33,563 bases of DNA from Fibrobacterota bacterium (lineage in GTDB: Bacteria > Fibrobacterota > Fibrobacteria > UBA11236): assembly GCA_019509785.1 (NCBI GenBank), contig JAEKLQ010000087.1:1-33563 (forward strand). Direction: 5' to 3'. The notes beneath the pieces are model-generated. The model worked only from the letters and a program-made list of their open reading frames with translations, was not told the DNA's origin and ran no database searches. Below are positions 25,446 to 32,969 of the stretch, piece after piece (position 1 is the first letter of the stretch; every line of letters starts with the position of its first letter). The translations under genes were made by a program, and so were the position numbers.

Positions 25446-26714
25446 ATGCAAATGCAGAAAATCGCCTTGCTGGGCGCTACCGGCTCCATCGGAACGTCCG
25501 CCCTCAAGGTTCTGCGCCAACACCCGGACCGTTTTTCGCTTTGCGCCGTCGCCGCCGGCCGGCAATGGGAAAAGATCCTGCCCATCATCGAAGAGTTCCG
25601 GGTGCCCGTGGCCTGCATGTGGGATGCGGACTCGGCCGCCGAACTCCGCAAACGTACCCGCATCAAAGTCTTGGATGGCATGGACGGATTGCTGGAACTG
25701 GTTTCCGATGCCGGCATCGATTTCGTGTTGAACGGCCTGGTGGGTTCCATCGGATGCCGTCCCACCTTGGAAGCCATCACCCGCGGCAAACGCGTGGGAC
25801 TGGCCAACAAGGAATCCATGGTCATGGCCGGGGAGATCCTCAACGAGGCGCTGCGTAATCATCCCGAGGCGCGCCTGATTCCCATCGATTCCGAGCATTC
25901 CGCGATTTTCCAATGCCTGGCAGGCAGGCCCGTCGCCGAAGTGGAACAGATCCAATTGACGGCATCGGGCGGACCGTTCCGCACCCGCTCCGCCGCCGAC
26001 TTCGCCAGCATCCGCAAGTCCGACGCGTTGAAGCATCCGACCTGGGTGATGGGCGAGAAAATCACCATCGATTCCGCCACCTTGATGAACAAGGGATTGG
26101 AAGTCATCGAGGCGCATTACCTCTTCGGCGTGCCTTTCGCGGACATCAAGGTCGTCATCCATCCCGGCTCCATCGTCCATTCCTTCGTTCAGTTCCGGGA
26201 CGGCTCGCTGATGGCCCAGCTCGGCTGTCCCGACATGCAACTGCCCATCCAGTACGCCCTCACCTACCCCGAGCGCTGGGCTCTCCGGGTCGATCGCCTG
26301 GACATGACCGCCCTTGGTAAGCTCGAATTCTTTCCCCCCGACTTGGCTAAGTTCCCCTGCCTGGGCCTGGCCTACCGCGCGGGGGATCTCGGCGGGACGG
26401 CGCCCGCGATCGTGAACGCGGCCAACGAAGCCGCGGTGGCCCGCTTCCTGGAAGACCGCGCCTCGGGCGTCGAAGGGGCCATCGGCTTCACCGACATCCC
26501 GCGGGTAATCGCCGCCGTACTCGACGCGGCCGAGATCAAACAGCGGCCCGGCCTGGACGACGTCATCGCCGCCGATGCCTGGGCGCGCAAGTCGGCCTTA
26601 AGGATCATGAACGACGGACCGGATGCGCATGCGCGCACCGCCCCTTCCATCGCGTCGGCGGCAAGCGGCCGCGAAGCATCGGGCAAAGCCTCGGCCCGGA
26701 CAGGCAATCGGTAG
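25446..26714 (+). CDS. dxr: 1-deoxy-D-xylulose 5-phosphate reductoisomerase
   Basis: Second enzyme of the non-mevalonate (MEP) isoprenoid pathway: DXP plus NADPH gives 2-C-methylerythritol 4-phosphate. 422 residues. NADPH motif LLGATGSIGTSAL at 8-20. Metal and substrate residues are in LANKESMVMAGE, IPIDSEHSAIFQCL, ASGGPFR and MGEKITIDSATLMNKGLEV. HPGSIVHSFVQFRDGSLMAQ completes the active site. The last roughly 30 residues (AHARTAPSIASAASGREASG and on) are a low-complexity Ala/Ser/Arg tail not needed by the family. A second in-frame ATG lies two codons downstream. The gene feeds isoprenoid units to uppS and presumably to the GGGPS-type enzyme in this window. rseP follows after 25 nt. Confidence 0.97.
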   Translation: MQMQKIALLGATGSIGTSALKVLRQHPDRFSLCAVAAGRQWEKILPIIEEFRVPVACMWDADSAAELRKRTRIKVLDGMDGLLELVSDAGIDFVLNGLVGSIGCRPTLEAITRGKRVGLANKESMVMAGEILNEALRNHPEARLIPIDSEHSAIFQCLAGRPVAEVEQIQLTASGGPFRTRSAADFASIRKSDALKHPTWVMGEKITIDSATLMNKGLEVIEAHYLFGVPFADIKVVIHPGSIVHSFVQFRDGSLMAQLGCPDMQLPIQYALTYPERWALRVDRLDMTALGKLEFFPPDLAKFPCLGLAYRAGDLGGTAPAIVNAANEAAVARFLEDRASGVEGAIGFTDIPRVIAAVLDAAEIKQRPGLDDVIAADAWARKSALRIMNDGPDAHARTAPSIASAASGREASGKASARTGNR

Positions 26715-26739
26715 CCGTAAGGCTTCCGGAAAGGTTTCC

Positions 26740-28071
26740 ATGCATCTCAGCGGTTATTGGTCCCTCATCTACCAGATCCCCACCGGCCTGATCGGCTTGT
26801 CCTTCATGGTCTTCATCCACGAGCTGGGGCATTTCTCGGTGGCCAAATGGGTGGGCGTCAAGGTCCACACCTTTTCGATCGGATTCGGCAAGAAACTGAT
26901 CAAGTTCAAACGGGGCGATACCGAATACGCCATCTCCGCGATCCCTTTCGGCGGTTACGTGGCCATGGCGGGCGAAAACCCGGACGATGGGGGTTACGGG
27001 AATTCGGACGAGTTTCGCCAGAAATCCATCCCGGCGCGTTTGGCCATCGCCATCGCCGGGCCTTTGGCGAACCTGACCTTCGCGATCGCCCTCCTTTTCG
27101 GCCTGTACCTGTCCGGCGTGCAAGAACCCAAGACGACCATGACCGTGGGCGAAGTGGAAGCCGGCTCGGCCGCGGCCGACGCGGGCGTGAAGGTGGGCGA
27201 TGAAGTGCTCAACCTCAACGGCAAGACGCAGGCGGGTTGGGAACAGTTCATGCAGGACGTGGCCATGGAAGGCGGCCATACGGTCAATCTCGCTATCCGC
27301 CGTAACGGCAAGGATACCTCCCTGCAAATGACCCCGCAGATCAATCCCAAGTTCGGCATCGCGTTTTCCGGCATCGCCCCGGAAGCCGACGTAGAAGTCG
27401 ATAAGGTCATCCCCGGCAAGCCCGCCGAGGCCGCCGGCCTGAAAACCGACGACAAGATCCTGACCGTGGACGGGATCCGGATCCCTTCGGCCACCTCGCT
27501 CATCGACATGGTTAACGGCTCGAAAGGCTCGCAGATCACCTTCGACATCCAACGTAAGGGCGAACGCCAGCAGATCCAGGTGACGCCGGTGATGGACGAG
27601 CAGAGCAAGCGCTGGATCGTGGGGATTTATCCGCGGGTGATCGTGCCGACCGTGCTCGTGAAGCGGAACGCTCCGGCGGCATTGAAGCAGAGCCTGGAAA
27701 AGAATTGGGAATCGGGGACCATGGTGCTTCGTACCCTGTCCGGGATCGCGACGGGCAAGATCAAGATGAAGGCGCTCTCGGGCCCGATCGGGATCGTGCA
27801 GATGATCGCCGGGAGCCTGCGCCAGAGCATGCAGAAGTTCCTGGAATTCATGGCCCTCCTCAACACCAACCTTGCCGTGCTGAACATCCTTCCTTTGGCC
27901 ATTACCGACGGCGGTTTGGTGCTGTTCCTTTTGCTGGAAGCCATTCGTAGGAAGCCCCTGAGCTTAGGCACCCAATCGATTATTAATCGGGTGGGGATTT
28001 CATTTTTCCTGGTGCTGTTCCTCTTCGTAACGTTCCAGGATATCATCCGCATTCCCTGGTTCCTGAACTAG
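26740..28071 (+). CDS. rseP: RIP metalloprotease RseP (site-2 protease)
   Basis: Inner-membrane zinc protease that cleaves anti-sigma factors and signal-peptide remnants within the membrane. 443 residues from ATG 26740, chosen because GGAAAGG lies 5 nt upstream. The longer frame from 26623 overlaps dxr and adds a basic, non-hydrophobic 39 residues. The zinc site is H27-E28-L-G-H31 in the first helix, with the third ligand D390 in NILPLAITDGG (usual form NLLPIPxLDGG). Two PDZ domains lie between the helices: VGEVEAGSAAADAGVKVGDE and VDKVIPGKPAEAAGLKTDDK. The second helix pair begins GIAIAGPLANLTFAIAL-like and the protein ends in a hydrophobic helix. It sits immediately after dxr, the usual order. 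Confidence 0.96.
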   Translation: MHLSGYWSLIYQIPTGLIGLSFMVFIHELGHFSVAKWVGVKVHTFSIGFGKKLIKFKRGDTEYAISAIPFGGYVAMAGENPDDGGYGNSDEFRQKSIPARLAIAIAGPLANLTFAIALLFGLYLSGVQEPKTTMTVGEVEAGSAAADAGVKVGDEVLNLNGKTQAGWEQFMQDVAMEGGHTVNLAIRRNGKDTSLQMTPQINPKFGIAFSGIAPEADVEVDKVIPGKPAEAAGLKTDDKILTVDGIRIPSATSLIDMVNGSKGSQITFDIQRKGERQQIQVTPVMDEQSKRWIVGIYPRVIVPTVLVKRNAPAALKQSLEKNWESGTMVLRTLSGIATGKIKMKALSGPIGIVQMIAGSLRQSMQKFLEFMALLNTNLAVLNILPLAITDGGLVLFLLLEAIRRKPLSLGTQSIINRVGISFFLVLFLFVTFQDIIRIPWFLN

Positions 28072-28537
28072 TCGCGTTCGGGCGCTATGGCGCTTGGCGC
28101 TGTGCGTCCGGGGTCCCGGCGGTGCCGGTCCTGCCCGGCTCGGGGCTCCGATGGGCTGCGGCCCCGGCTAATCGAAGAGCCCAGTCGCCGGCCGGACAGG
28201 CCACCACGGATTCGACCTAGCCCGGTAGCGCGCATGCGGTGGCGATGGATGCGGTCTCGGCGGCGCGCATACAGGTTTACCTGTCCGGCCATGCCGGGAC
28301 CTCCGCCCAAGTCGCCCCGATCCGGGCAGGCCCGTCCCCGCCTGTTCCACTGCCGCGCGGCGACAGGCGCCGCAGCGACCGGTTGCGCGTTGATCAAAGG
28401 AATACCTTCGGGAATGCGAATGCGATCCTTCTCGGCGGGGGGGAGAGCATACGTTAGGGGGGAATGGGAGGAGCCTCCGAAACAAAATTCCGGCGGCATG
28501 CATCCTATTGGCCATGAACCCTTTTCATGGAGGATAT
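28072..28537. other. 466-nt gene-free, GC-rich stretch with inverted repeats
   Basis: No convincing protein is encoded on either strand; the open frames are Arg/Pro-rich and lack family features. It contains three GGCGCT copies (28081, 28089, 28096), a CGGGGC/GCCCCG pair (28141-28146 with 28161-28166), and a perfect 11-bp inverted repeat GGCCGGACAGG (28190-28200) and CCTGTCCGGCC (28280-28290). I do not recognise RNase P, tmRNA, SRP or 6S RNA signatures. The last part must hold the promoter of the downstream lipoprotein gene. Confidence 0.5.
28190..28290. repeat. 11-bp perfect inverted repeat
   Basis: GGCCGGACAGG at 28190-28200 and its exact complement CCTGTCCGGCC at 28280-28290, with 79 nt between. 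Either arm could close a long-range stem if the region is transcribed. Confidence 0.6.
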
Positions 28538-29560
28538 ATGCTCAGTTCGAGAATGCTTCTCGCCGGGACTGCCGGTATTGCCCTGGGACTTTTCCTGGGC
28601 GGATGTAATTCCGCCGATAGCAACCCCGTGAAGCCCGCCGCCAGCGGTCCCGTCGGGACCACGGATCTGAAAGGCTCAAGCGACTTCGACCGCGACCTCA
28701 TCGCGGCCAAGCAGGGTTCGGGAAATTCCGCGAACCGGGAAGAGGCCATCGAAGCCGTGCTTTCCAGATATGGCGTCCCGCATTCGACCGCGCGCGCGGC
28801 CCAGGGGCAGCAACCCGGTCCGGTCACCGAGGCCGTCGCGAAAACGGCGGCTACCACGTTCGTCACTGCCGTCCGTAATTTCAGCGCCGACAACGATATC
28901 CATACCTTCTACACCACGGTCATCGTCCCCGCCTTCGGATCCTTGGTGGTCTCGGCTACCGCCAGCCAGGACGGCGTCGACCCCTTCCTGGTCGCGTTCT
29001 CCCGGAACGACGCCTCCTCCAATACCGATGCCTATGCAATCAGCGTGGCCGGCTATAATGACGACGTGAGCAGCACGAACCGCAATTCGCAACTCGTTTG
29101 GGTAAACACCGGGTTCACCAACAAGAAGATCGAAATCGTGGCATTCAACTACCTGCCTTCGACCCGCGGCACCGTCGGCATCGGTATCAGCGTGAACGGG
29201 GCGGTCGCGGTCTACTCTTCCCGATTCCTGGGCGGGAAGGTGGAATACGGCACCGATGCCTTCCCGTCGATTCCTAGCAACTGCGCCCCTTCCTTCACCG
29301 CGGTAACGGAATCGAACCGGGCCGGAGGAGGATTCTCGGCGGCCGCGCTGGTGGTCGATACCAAAGCCATGAAAGGCGGCATAATCTGGGACCGGCCTGA
29401 CCTGGGCTCGCAATCTCTGGGTTTCTCGCCTCAACTCAACAATCCCTATCCCAGCTTCGCCTTACTGTTCGAAGCGACATCAGCCCGTGCCGGTAGCCTG
29501 GTCGAAGAAGGCTCCGCCTACGGCTACCTACAACGGGACTACTATATCTGCTTCCCTTAA
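28538..29560 (+). CDS. Secreted lipoprotein of unknown function
   Basis: 341 residues from ATG 28538, with GGAGGA at 28529-28534. A frame opening 10 codons earlier lacks this site. The N-terminus is a clear lipoprotein signal (MLLAGTAGIALGLFLGGC, Cys at about 23), followed by an Asn/Ser/Pro linker (NSADSNPVKPAAS). The mature part is mostly beta-type with many Ser/Thr/Asn and little charge (AFGSLVVSATASQDGVDPFL, VGIGISVNGAVAVYSSRFLG). It has two cysteines near the C-terminus, and no family is recognised. It stands alone between two gene-free stretches. A surface or periplasmic role is inferred only from the signal. Confidence 0.85.
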   Translation: MLSSRMLLAGTAGIALGLFLGGCNSADSNPVKPAASGPVGTTDLKGSSDFDRDLIAAKQGSGNSANREEAIEAVLSRYGVPHSTARAAQGQQPGPVTEAVAKTAATTFVTAVRNFSADNDIHTFYTTVIVPAFGSLVVSATASQDGVDPFLVAFSRNDASSNTDAYAISVAGYNDDVSSTNRNSQLVWVNTGFTNKKIEIVAFNYLPSTRGTVGIGISVNGAVAVYSSRFLGGKVEYGTDAFPSIPSNCAPSFTAVTESNRAGGGFSAAALVVDTKAMKGGIIWDRPDLGSQSLGFSPQLNNPYPSFALLFEATSARAGSLVEEGSAYGYLQRDYYICFP

Positions 29561-29634
29561 GCCGAATTTCGCGGCCAACTAATCCCGTTAATCGACCGAC
29601 GGGATCAATGGCCGGGTAATCCCAGGATAAGACC

Positions 29635-29673
29635 AAGACATTGTATTGCCAATGCATGACAATACAATGTCTT
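29635..29673. repeat. Perfect 14-bp inverted repeat (hairpin)
   Basis: AAGACATTGTATTG (29635-29648) and CAATACAATGTCTT (29660-29673) are exact complements around an 11-nt loop CCAATGCATGA. The arms are AT-rich in a very GC-rich setting. There is no T-run, so a simple intrinsic terminator is unlikely. Possible roles are an operator, a phase-variation or mobile-element end, or a stable 3' end for the lipoprotein mRNA. Confidence 0.8.
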
Positions 29674-29878
29674 TGCACTCCCATCTCTCCACCTCCCTCT
29701 CCCCTTCCGTCCCGCCCGACCCACCTCGGTCCCAGACGGCCCCAGTTGTCGTGGAGCTTGCCCGGAGCAGCGTGGCCGGTCCGGGCGCGCGGGGCGGACC
29801 GGCGCATTCGAGGCGCCAGGTCGCCCCGCGCGCACGGCCCGGCCCCATCGATCAAGGCAAACCCCAAGACAACCTTCC

Positions 29879-29884
29879 TATATT
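29879..29884 (+). promoter_or_regulatory. -10 box for purD, 9 nt before the ATG
   Basis: TATATT (29879-29884) is followed by GGGTTCCCT and the ATG at 29894. No good -35 box. Same geometry as for dxr and the L,D-transpeptidase gene. Confidence 0.45.
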
Positions 29885-29893
29885 GGGTTCCCT

Positions 29894-31177
29894 ATGAAAA
29901 TCCTCATCATCGGGAACGGCGGCCGCGAGCATGCGATCGGCCGCAAGCTGGCCCAAAGCCCGCGCAAACCGACCCTCCTCTTCGCTCCCGGGAATCCCGG
30001 GATGGAAGAGCTGGGTTCCTGCTACACCGTTTCGCCGGACGATTTCCGCGGGCTGCTTTCCCTGGCCCAATCCCAAAAGGTCGATCTCACCATCGTCGGC
30101 CCCGAACAACCCTTGGTGGGAGGCCTCGTCGATTTGTTCCGCGAACAGGGCCTGGCCATCTTCGGCCCGGACAAGGCCGCCGCCGCCTTGGAAGGCAGCA
30201 AGGCCTTCGCGAAGGACTTCATGGCGCGCCACAACATCCCTACCGCCCAATTCCGGACCTTCCGCGCCCTCGAGCCGGCCAAGGCCTGGTTACGCGAGAC
30301 GGGTGCGCCCATCGTCATCAAGGCCAGCGGCCTGGCCGGCGGCAAAGGCGCCGTGGTCTGCATGAACCTCCCTGAAGCCGAGAGCGCCCTCAACTCCATG
30401 CTCGGCCCCAAAGCCGTCTTCGGCGCCGCGGGTTCCGAGGTCGTGATGGAAGAGTTCATGGAAGGCGAAGAGGCTTCCGTATTCGCCCTTACCGACGGAG
30501 AGGCCTTCGTGGTCTTGCCCACCGCGCAGGATCATAAACGGATTGGCGATGGCGACACGGGACCCAACACCGGCGGCATGGGCGCCTATGCCCCCGCCCC
30601 TCTCATGACCCGGGAGCTTTTGGACGAGACCGCTCGCCTGGTCATCAAGCCCACGCTCGATGGCATGCGCCGCGAAGGCATGCCCTACCGCGGCATCCTC
30701 TACGTCGGCCTCATGGTCACGCGCCAAGGTCCCAAGGTGGTCGAATTCAATTGCCGCTTCGGGGATCCCGAAACCCAGGTGGTCTTGCCCATCCTGCAAG
30801 AGGATCTCCTCGACCTCATCCTCGCCTCCCTGGATGGGACGCTTAAGGCGCGGACCGTGGCCGCGCCCCGGGAATGGTCCGCCGTGGTCGTGATGGCCTC
30901 CAAGGGATATCCGGGCCCTTACGAAACCGGCATCCCCATCGAAGGCTTGGAGGGCGTCTCAGAAGTACCCGGAGCGCATGCCATCCACGCCGGCACCAAG
31001 CGCCTCAATGGCCGGCTCGTCAGCGCCGGCGGACGGGTATTGGGAATGGTCGGGCAAGGCCCCAGCTTGCAGGAAGCCATCCGCATCGCCTATGCCGGCG
31101 CCGGCAAGGTGGCCTTCGCCGGAGCCCGGTTCCGGGGCGATATCGGTAAAAAAGGCTTGGCGAGATTAGGGCTATAG
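29894..31177 (+). CDS. purD: Phosphoribosylamine-glycine ligase (GAR synthetase)
   Basis: ATP-grasp enzyme of purine synthesis: 5-phosphoribosylamine plus glycine plus ATP gives glycinamide ribonucleotide. 427 residues, normal for the single-domain bacterial form. Motifs are MKILIIGNGGREHAIGRKLA, PGNPGMEELG, TIVGPEQPLVGGLVDLF, APIVIKASGLAGGKGAVVC (ATP-grasp), TGPNTGGMGAYAPAP and VVEFNCRFGDPETQVVLPIL. Almost no Shine-Dalgarno precedes the ATG; see the adjacent -10 box. The DUF3108 gene starts 5 nt after its stop. Confidence 0.98.
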   Translation: MKILIIGNGGREHAIGRKLAQSPRKPTLLFAPGNPGMEELGSCYTVSPDDFRGLLSLAQSQKVDLTIVGPEQPLVGGLVDLFREQGLAIFGPDKAAAALEGSKAFAKDFMARHNIPTAQFRTFRALEPAKAWLRETGAPIVIKASGLAGGKGAVVCMNLPEAESALNSMLGPKAVFGAAGSEVVMEEFMEGEEASVFALTDGEAFVVLPTAQDHKRIGDGDTGPNTGGMGAYAPAPLMTRELLDETARLVIKPTLDGMRREGMPYRGILYVGLMVTRQGPKVVEFNCRFGDPETQVVLPILQEDLLDLILASLDGTLKARTVAAPREWSAVVVMASKGYPGPYETGIPIEGLEGVSEVPGAHAIHAGTKRLNGRLVSAGGRVLGMVGQGPSLQEAIRIAYAGAGKVAFAGARFRGDIGKKGLARLGL

Positions 31178-31182
31178 AAGGG

Positions 31183-32082
31183 ATGCGCTTCGTAGTCCTC
31201 CGCGGCCGCTCCGGGTACCCGATGGCAGGGCTTCTCCCCGCCGCCTTTCTCGCCAGCCTCCTATTTCTCCTGGTCGCCGCCGCTTCGCCGACCCCCGCTC
31301 CCGCCACCATTCGCAAACCCGCCAAACCGGGTCATGCCGATACTCTCGCCGCCCTTAGGGATTCCCTCCGCTCTCCTACGGATACCTTGCCTAAACCCTT
31401 GCGGAATCTGGGCCAGAAGGCTCTCCGGGTCCCGGAAAAACTTCTCTTCAACGTTATTTGGGGGGGCTGGAGCTTCCGTTGGGTGACCGCAGGACAAGCG
31501 ACCCTGGAACTGCTTCCCGCCGACGTCCCCGGGGCCTGGGAAATCCGCTCTTTGGCATGGTGCAATGGATTCTTCCAAACCTTCTATCCGGTGCGGGACA
31601 CCGTGGTTTCCCGCATCGATAGCCGCGGCATATACCCTTTGAAGTTCGAAAAGCATCTCCACGAAGGCGGATACAAGGCGTCCCTCTCGGCCGCGTATGA
31701 TCAAGCCCGGCATACGGTTACCACCCAGGATACGTCCTTCCCCATCGAGCCGTTCACCCATGATGTGCTTTCGGCCTTCTACTTCATCCGGACCCAACGT
31801 CTGGTGGAGGGGGACACCCTGGAATTGGCCGCCGTTTCCGGCAAAAAGAAGTACAGTCTTAAGGTCCTCTGCCATGGCCGCGAGACCATCGAAGTACCGG
31901 CCGGCAAGTTCAAGACCTTGGTCGTCGAGCCCGTCCTCAAGGAAGACGGCCTCTTCAAGGCCAAGGGCAAACTCACCATCTGGGTTACCGATGACGAGGC
32001 GCACGTCCCCGTGAAGATGCAAAGCAAGATCCCGGTCGGGTCGATCAAAGCGGAATTAGTGTCGATGCCTAAAGGGCAATAA
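31183..32082 (+). CDS. DUF3108 family secreted protein
   Basis: 299 residues with an N-terminal signal (GLLPAAFLASLLFLLVAAAS) and a Pro/Ala linker, then a DUF3108 domain of unknown function, about 85-295. The typical entry is LLFNVIWGGWSFRWVTAGQA, followed by DTVVSRIDSRGIYPLKFEKH and the end GKLTIWVTDDEAHVPVKMQS with GSIKAEL. Family members are predicted beta-rich envelope proteins. The ATG at 31183 has AGAAGGG directly against it. The Met at 31222 is a weaker alternative. Likely co-transcribed with purD, although no functional link is known. Confidence 0.86.
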   Translation: MRFVVLRGRSGYPMAGLLPAAFLASLLFLLVAAASPTPAPATIRKPAKPGHADTLAALRDSLRSPTDTLPKPLRNLGQKALRVPEKLLFNVIWGGWSFRWVTAGQATLELLPADVPGAWEIRSLAWCNGFFQTFYPVRDTVVSRIDSRGIYPLKFEKHLHEGGYKASLSAAYDQARHTVTTQDTSFPIEPFTHDVLSAFYFIRTQRLVEGDTLELAAVSGKKKYSLKVLCHGRETIEVPAGKFKTLVVEPVLKEDGLFKAKGKLTIWVTDDEAHVPVKMQSKIPVGSIKAELVSMPKGQ

Positions 32083-32195
32083 GACCCTTGGAGAACGGGC
32101 CTTCCGGCGCGATTGTCGTCCTTGCCGCCGCGGAAATCTGATTATATTCTGGTTACTCTTCCAACCGTCGCATCTTCCAACCAAGGAGACCCGTG

Positions 32196-32741
32196 ATGAC
32201 CCAACGCCAGGACGATACGCAAGACGATAAGCAGCCCAACCCCACCTTCCCCGATGAGATGGAGAACGGTTCCGGCGAGGCGCCCGCCCCCGAAGCCCAG
32301 GCCGCCTCCGCCGCCGACAAGGACGATGACGATCTCTGGGATCTCGATGATGAGTCCTCGGACATGGAACCGCCCGCCTCGATGACCGCCCCCGAAAAAC
32401 CGGCCGCCCCCAAGAAGGCCGCGGCCCCCAAGGCGAAAGCCAAACCCGCGAAGAAACCGGCCGCCCCCAAAGCGAAGAGCAGCGCCAAGCAGGCTTCTGC
32501 CAAGGCCAAGCCGGCCGCAAAGCGCGGGGCCGCCAAGAAGAAGTCCGGGAATGCCGCCGGCTCCAAGGCCAAAGCCGCAGGCAAAAAAGGTTCCGCCAAG
32601 GCGAAGGCCAAGGTAACCAAGAAGAGCGCCCCGAAAGCCAAAGCATCGGCCAAGAAGTCCGCCAAGGCGAAAGCCAAGCCGGCCACGAAGAAGATGGCCT
32701 CCAAAGGCAAGGCTAAGAAGACTAAGGGAAAGAAGAGGTAA
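32196..32741 (+). CDS. Histone H1-like / AlgP-like Lys-Ala-Pro repeat protein
   Basis: 181 residues of low complexity, with two halves of opposite charge. Residues 1-60 are acidic (DKDDDDLWDLDDESSDME at 41-58). Residues 68-181 are almost entirely Lys, Ala, Pro, Ser and Gly in KAKPAKKPAAPKAK-like repeats. Such tails bind DNA non-specifically in bacterial H1-like proteins (Hc1, AlgP, HupB tails), which is the likely role. I cannot exclude a role in RNA or polyphosphate binding. The ATG at 32196 has AAGGAG 7 nt upstream; the GTG one codon before is less likely. A possible -10 box TATATT lies at 32143-32148. A strong terminator follows. Confidence 0.85.
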   Translation: MTQRQDDTQDDKQPNPTFPDEMENGSGEAPAPEAQAASAADKDDDDLWDLDDESSDMEPPASMTAPEKPAAPKKAAAPKAKAKPAKKPAAPKAKSSAKQASAKAKPAAKRGAAKKKSGNAAGSKAKAAGKKGSAKAKAKVTKKSAPKAKASAKKSAKAKAKPATKKMASKGKAKKTKGKKR

Positions 32742-32772
32742 CGTCCGTAGGGACGAACTCATCCGGGTCCGC

Positions 32773-32808
32773 AAAAAGCCCTTCGGTTATTCCGAAGGGC
32801 TTTTTATT
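32773..32808. terminator. Bidirectional intrinsic terminator
   Basis: AAAAAGCCCTTCGG (32773-32786) and CCGAAGGGCTTTTT (32792-32805) form a perfect 14-bp stem with a TTATT loop, with T-runs at the 3' ends on both strands. It ends the H1-like gene and insulates it from the next gene. Confidence 0.95.
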
Positions 32809-32969
32809 TGAAGAACGCGGATCATTCGGTTCCGGTTCCCAAATACCGAGCCTGGGCCCAGGGCTCAAGACGATATGGCATCCGGAAGGGCGGGGTGCGT
32901 CAATAGGAACGGAAGTATCTTTTGTGATCCATATGACGGATCATAGGAATGCCGGATGAGCCATTGGGA

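Larger units (their letters stand above)
29561..29893. other. 333-nt gene-free region upstream of purD
   Basis: Contains a strong AT-rich hairpin (listed separately), then a pyrimidine-rich strand from 29676 to about 29720, then a GC-rich stretch with GGGCGCGCGGGGCGG-type runs, and finally the AT-rich promoter-like sequence before purD. I see no credible gene on either strand. Reading frames through it are proline/arginine-rich. Confidence 0.5.

Noticed and set aside
26623-26739. Upstream start for rseP inside dxr
   Set aside because: Adds a basic, low-complexity stretch; GGAAAGG before ATG 26740 and the normal first helix support the shorter form.
28087-28608. Plus- and minus-strand open frames in the rseP-lipoprotein gap
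   Set aside because: Arg/Pro-rich with no domain, no Shine-Dalgarno, and overlapping the lipoprotein signal; typical of random frames in GC-rich DNA.
29436-29867. Minus-strand frames before purD
   Set aside because: Cross the perfect hairpin and the lipoprotein 3' end, with no family features.
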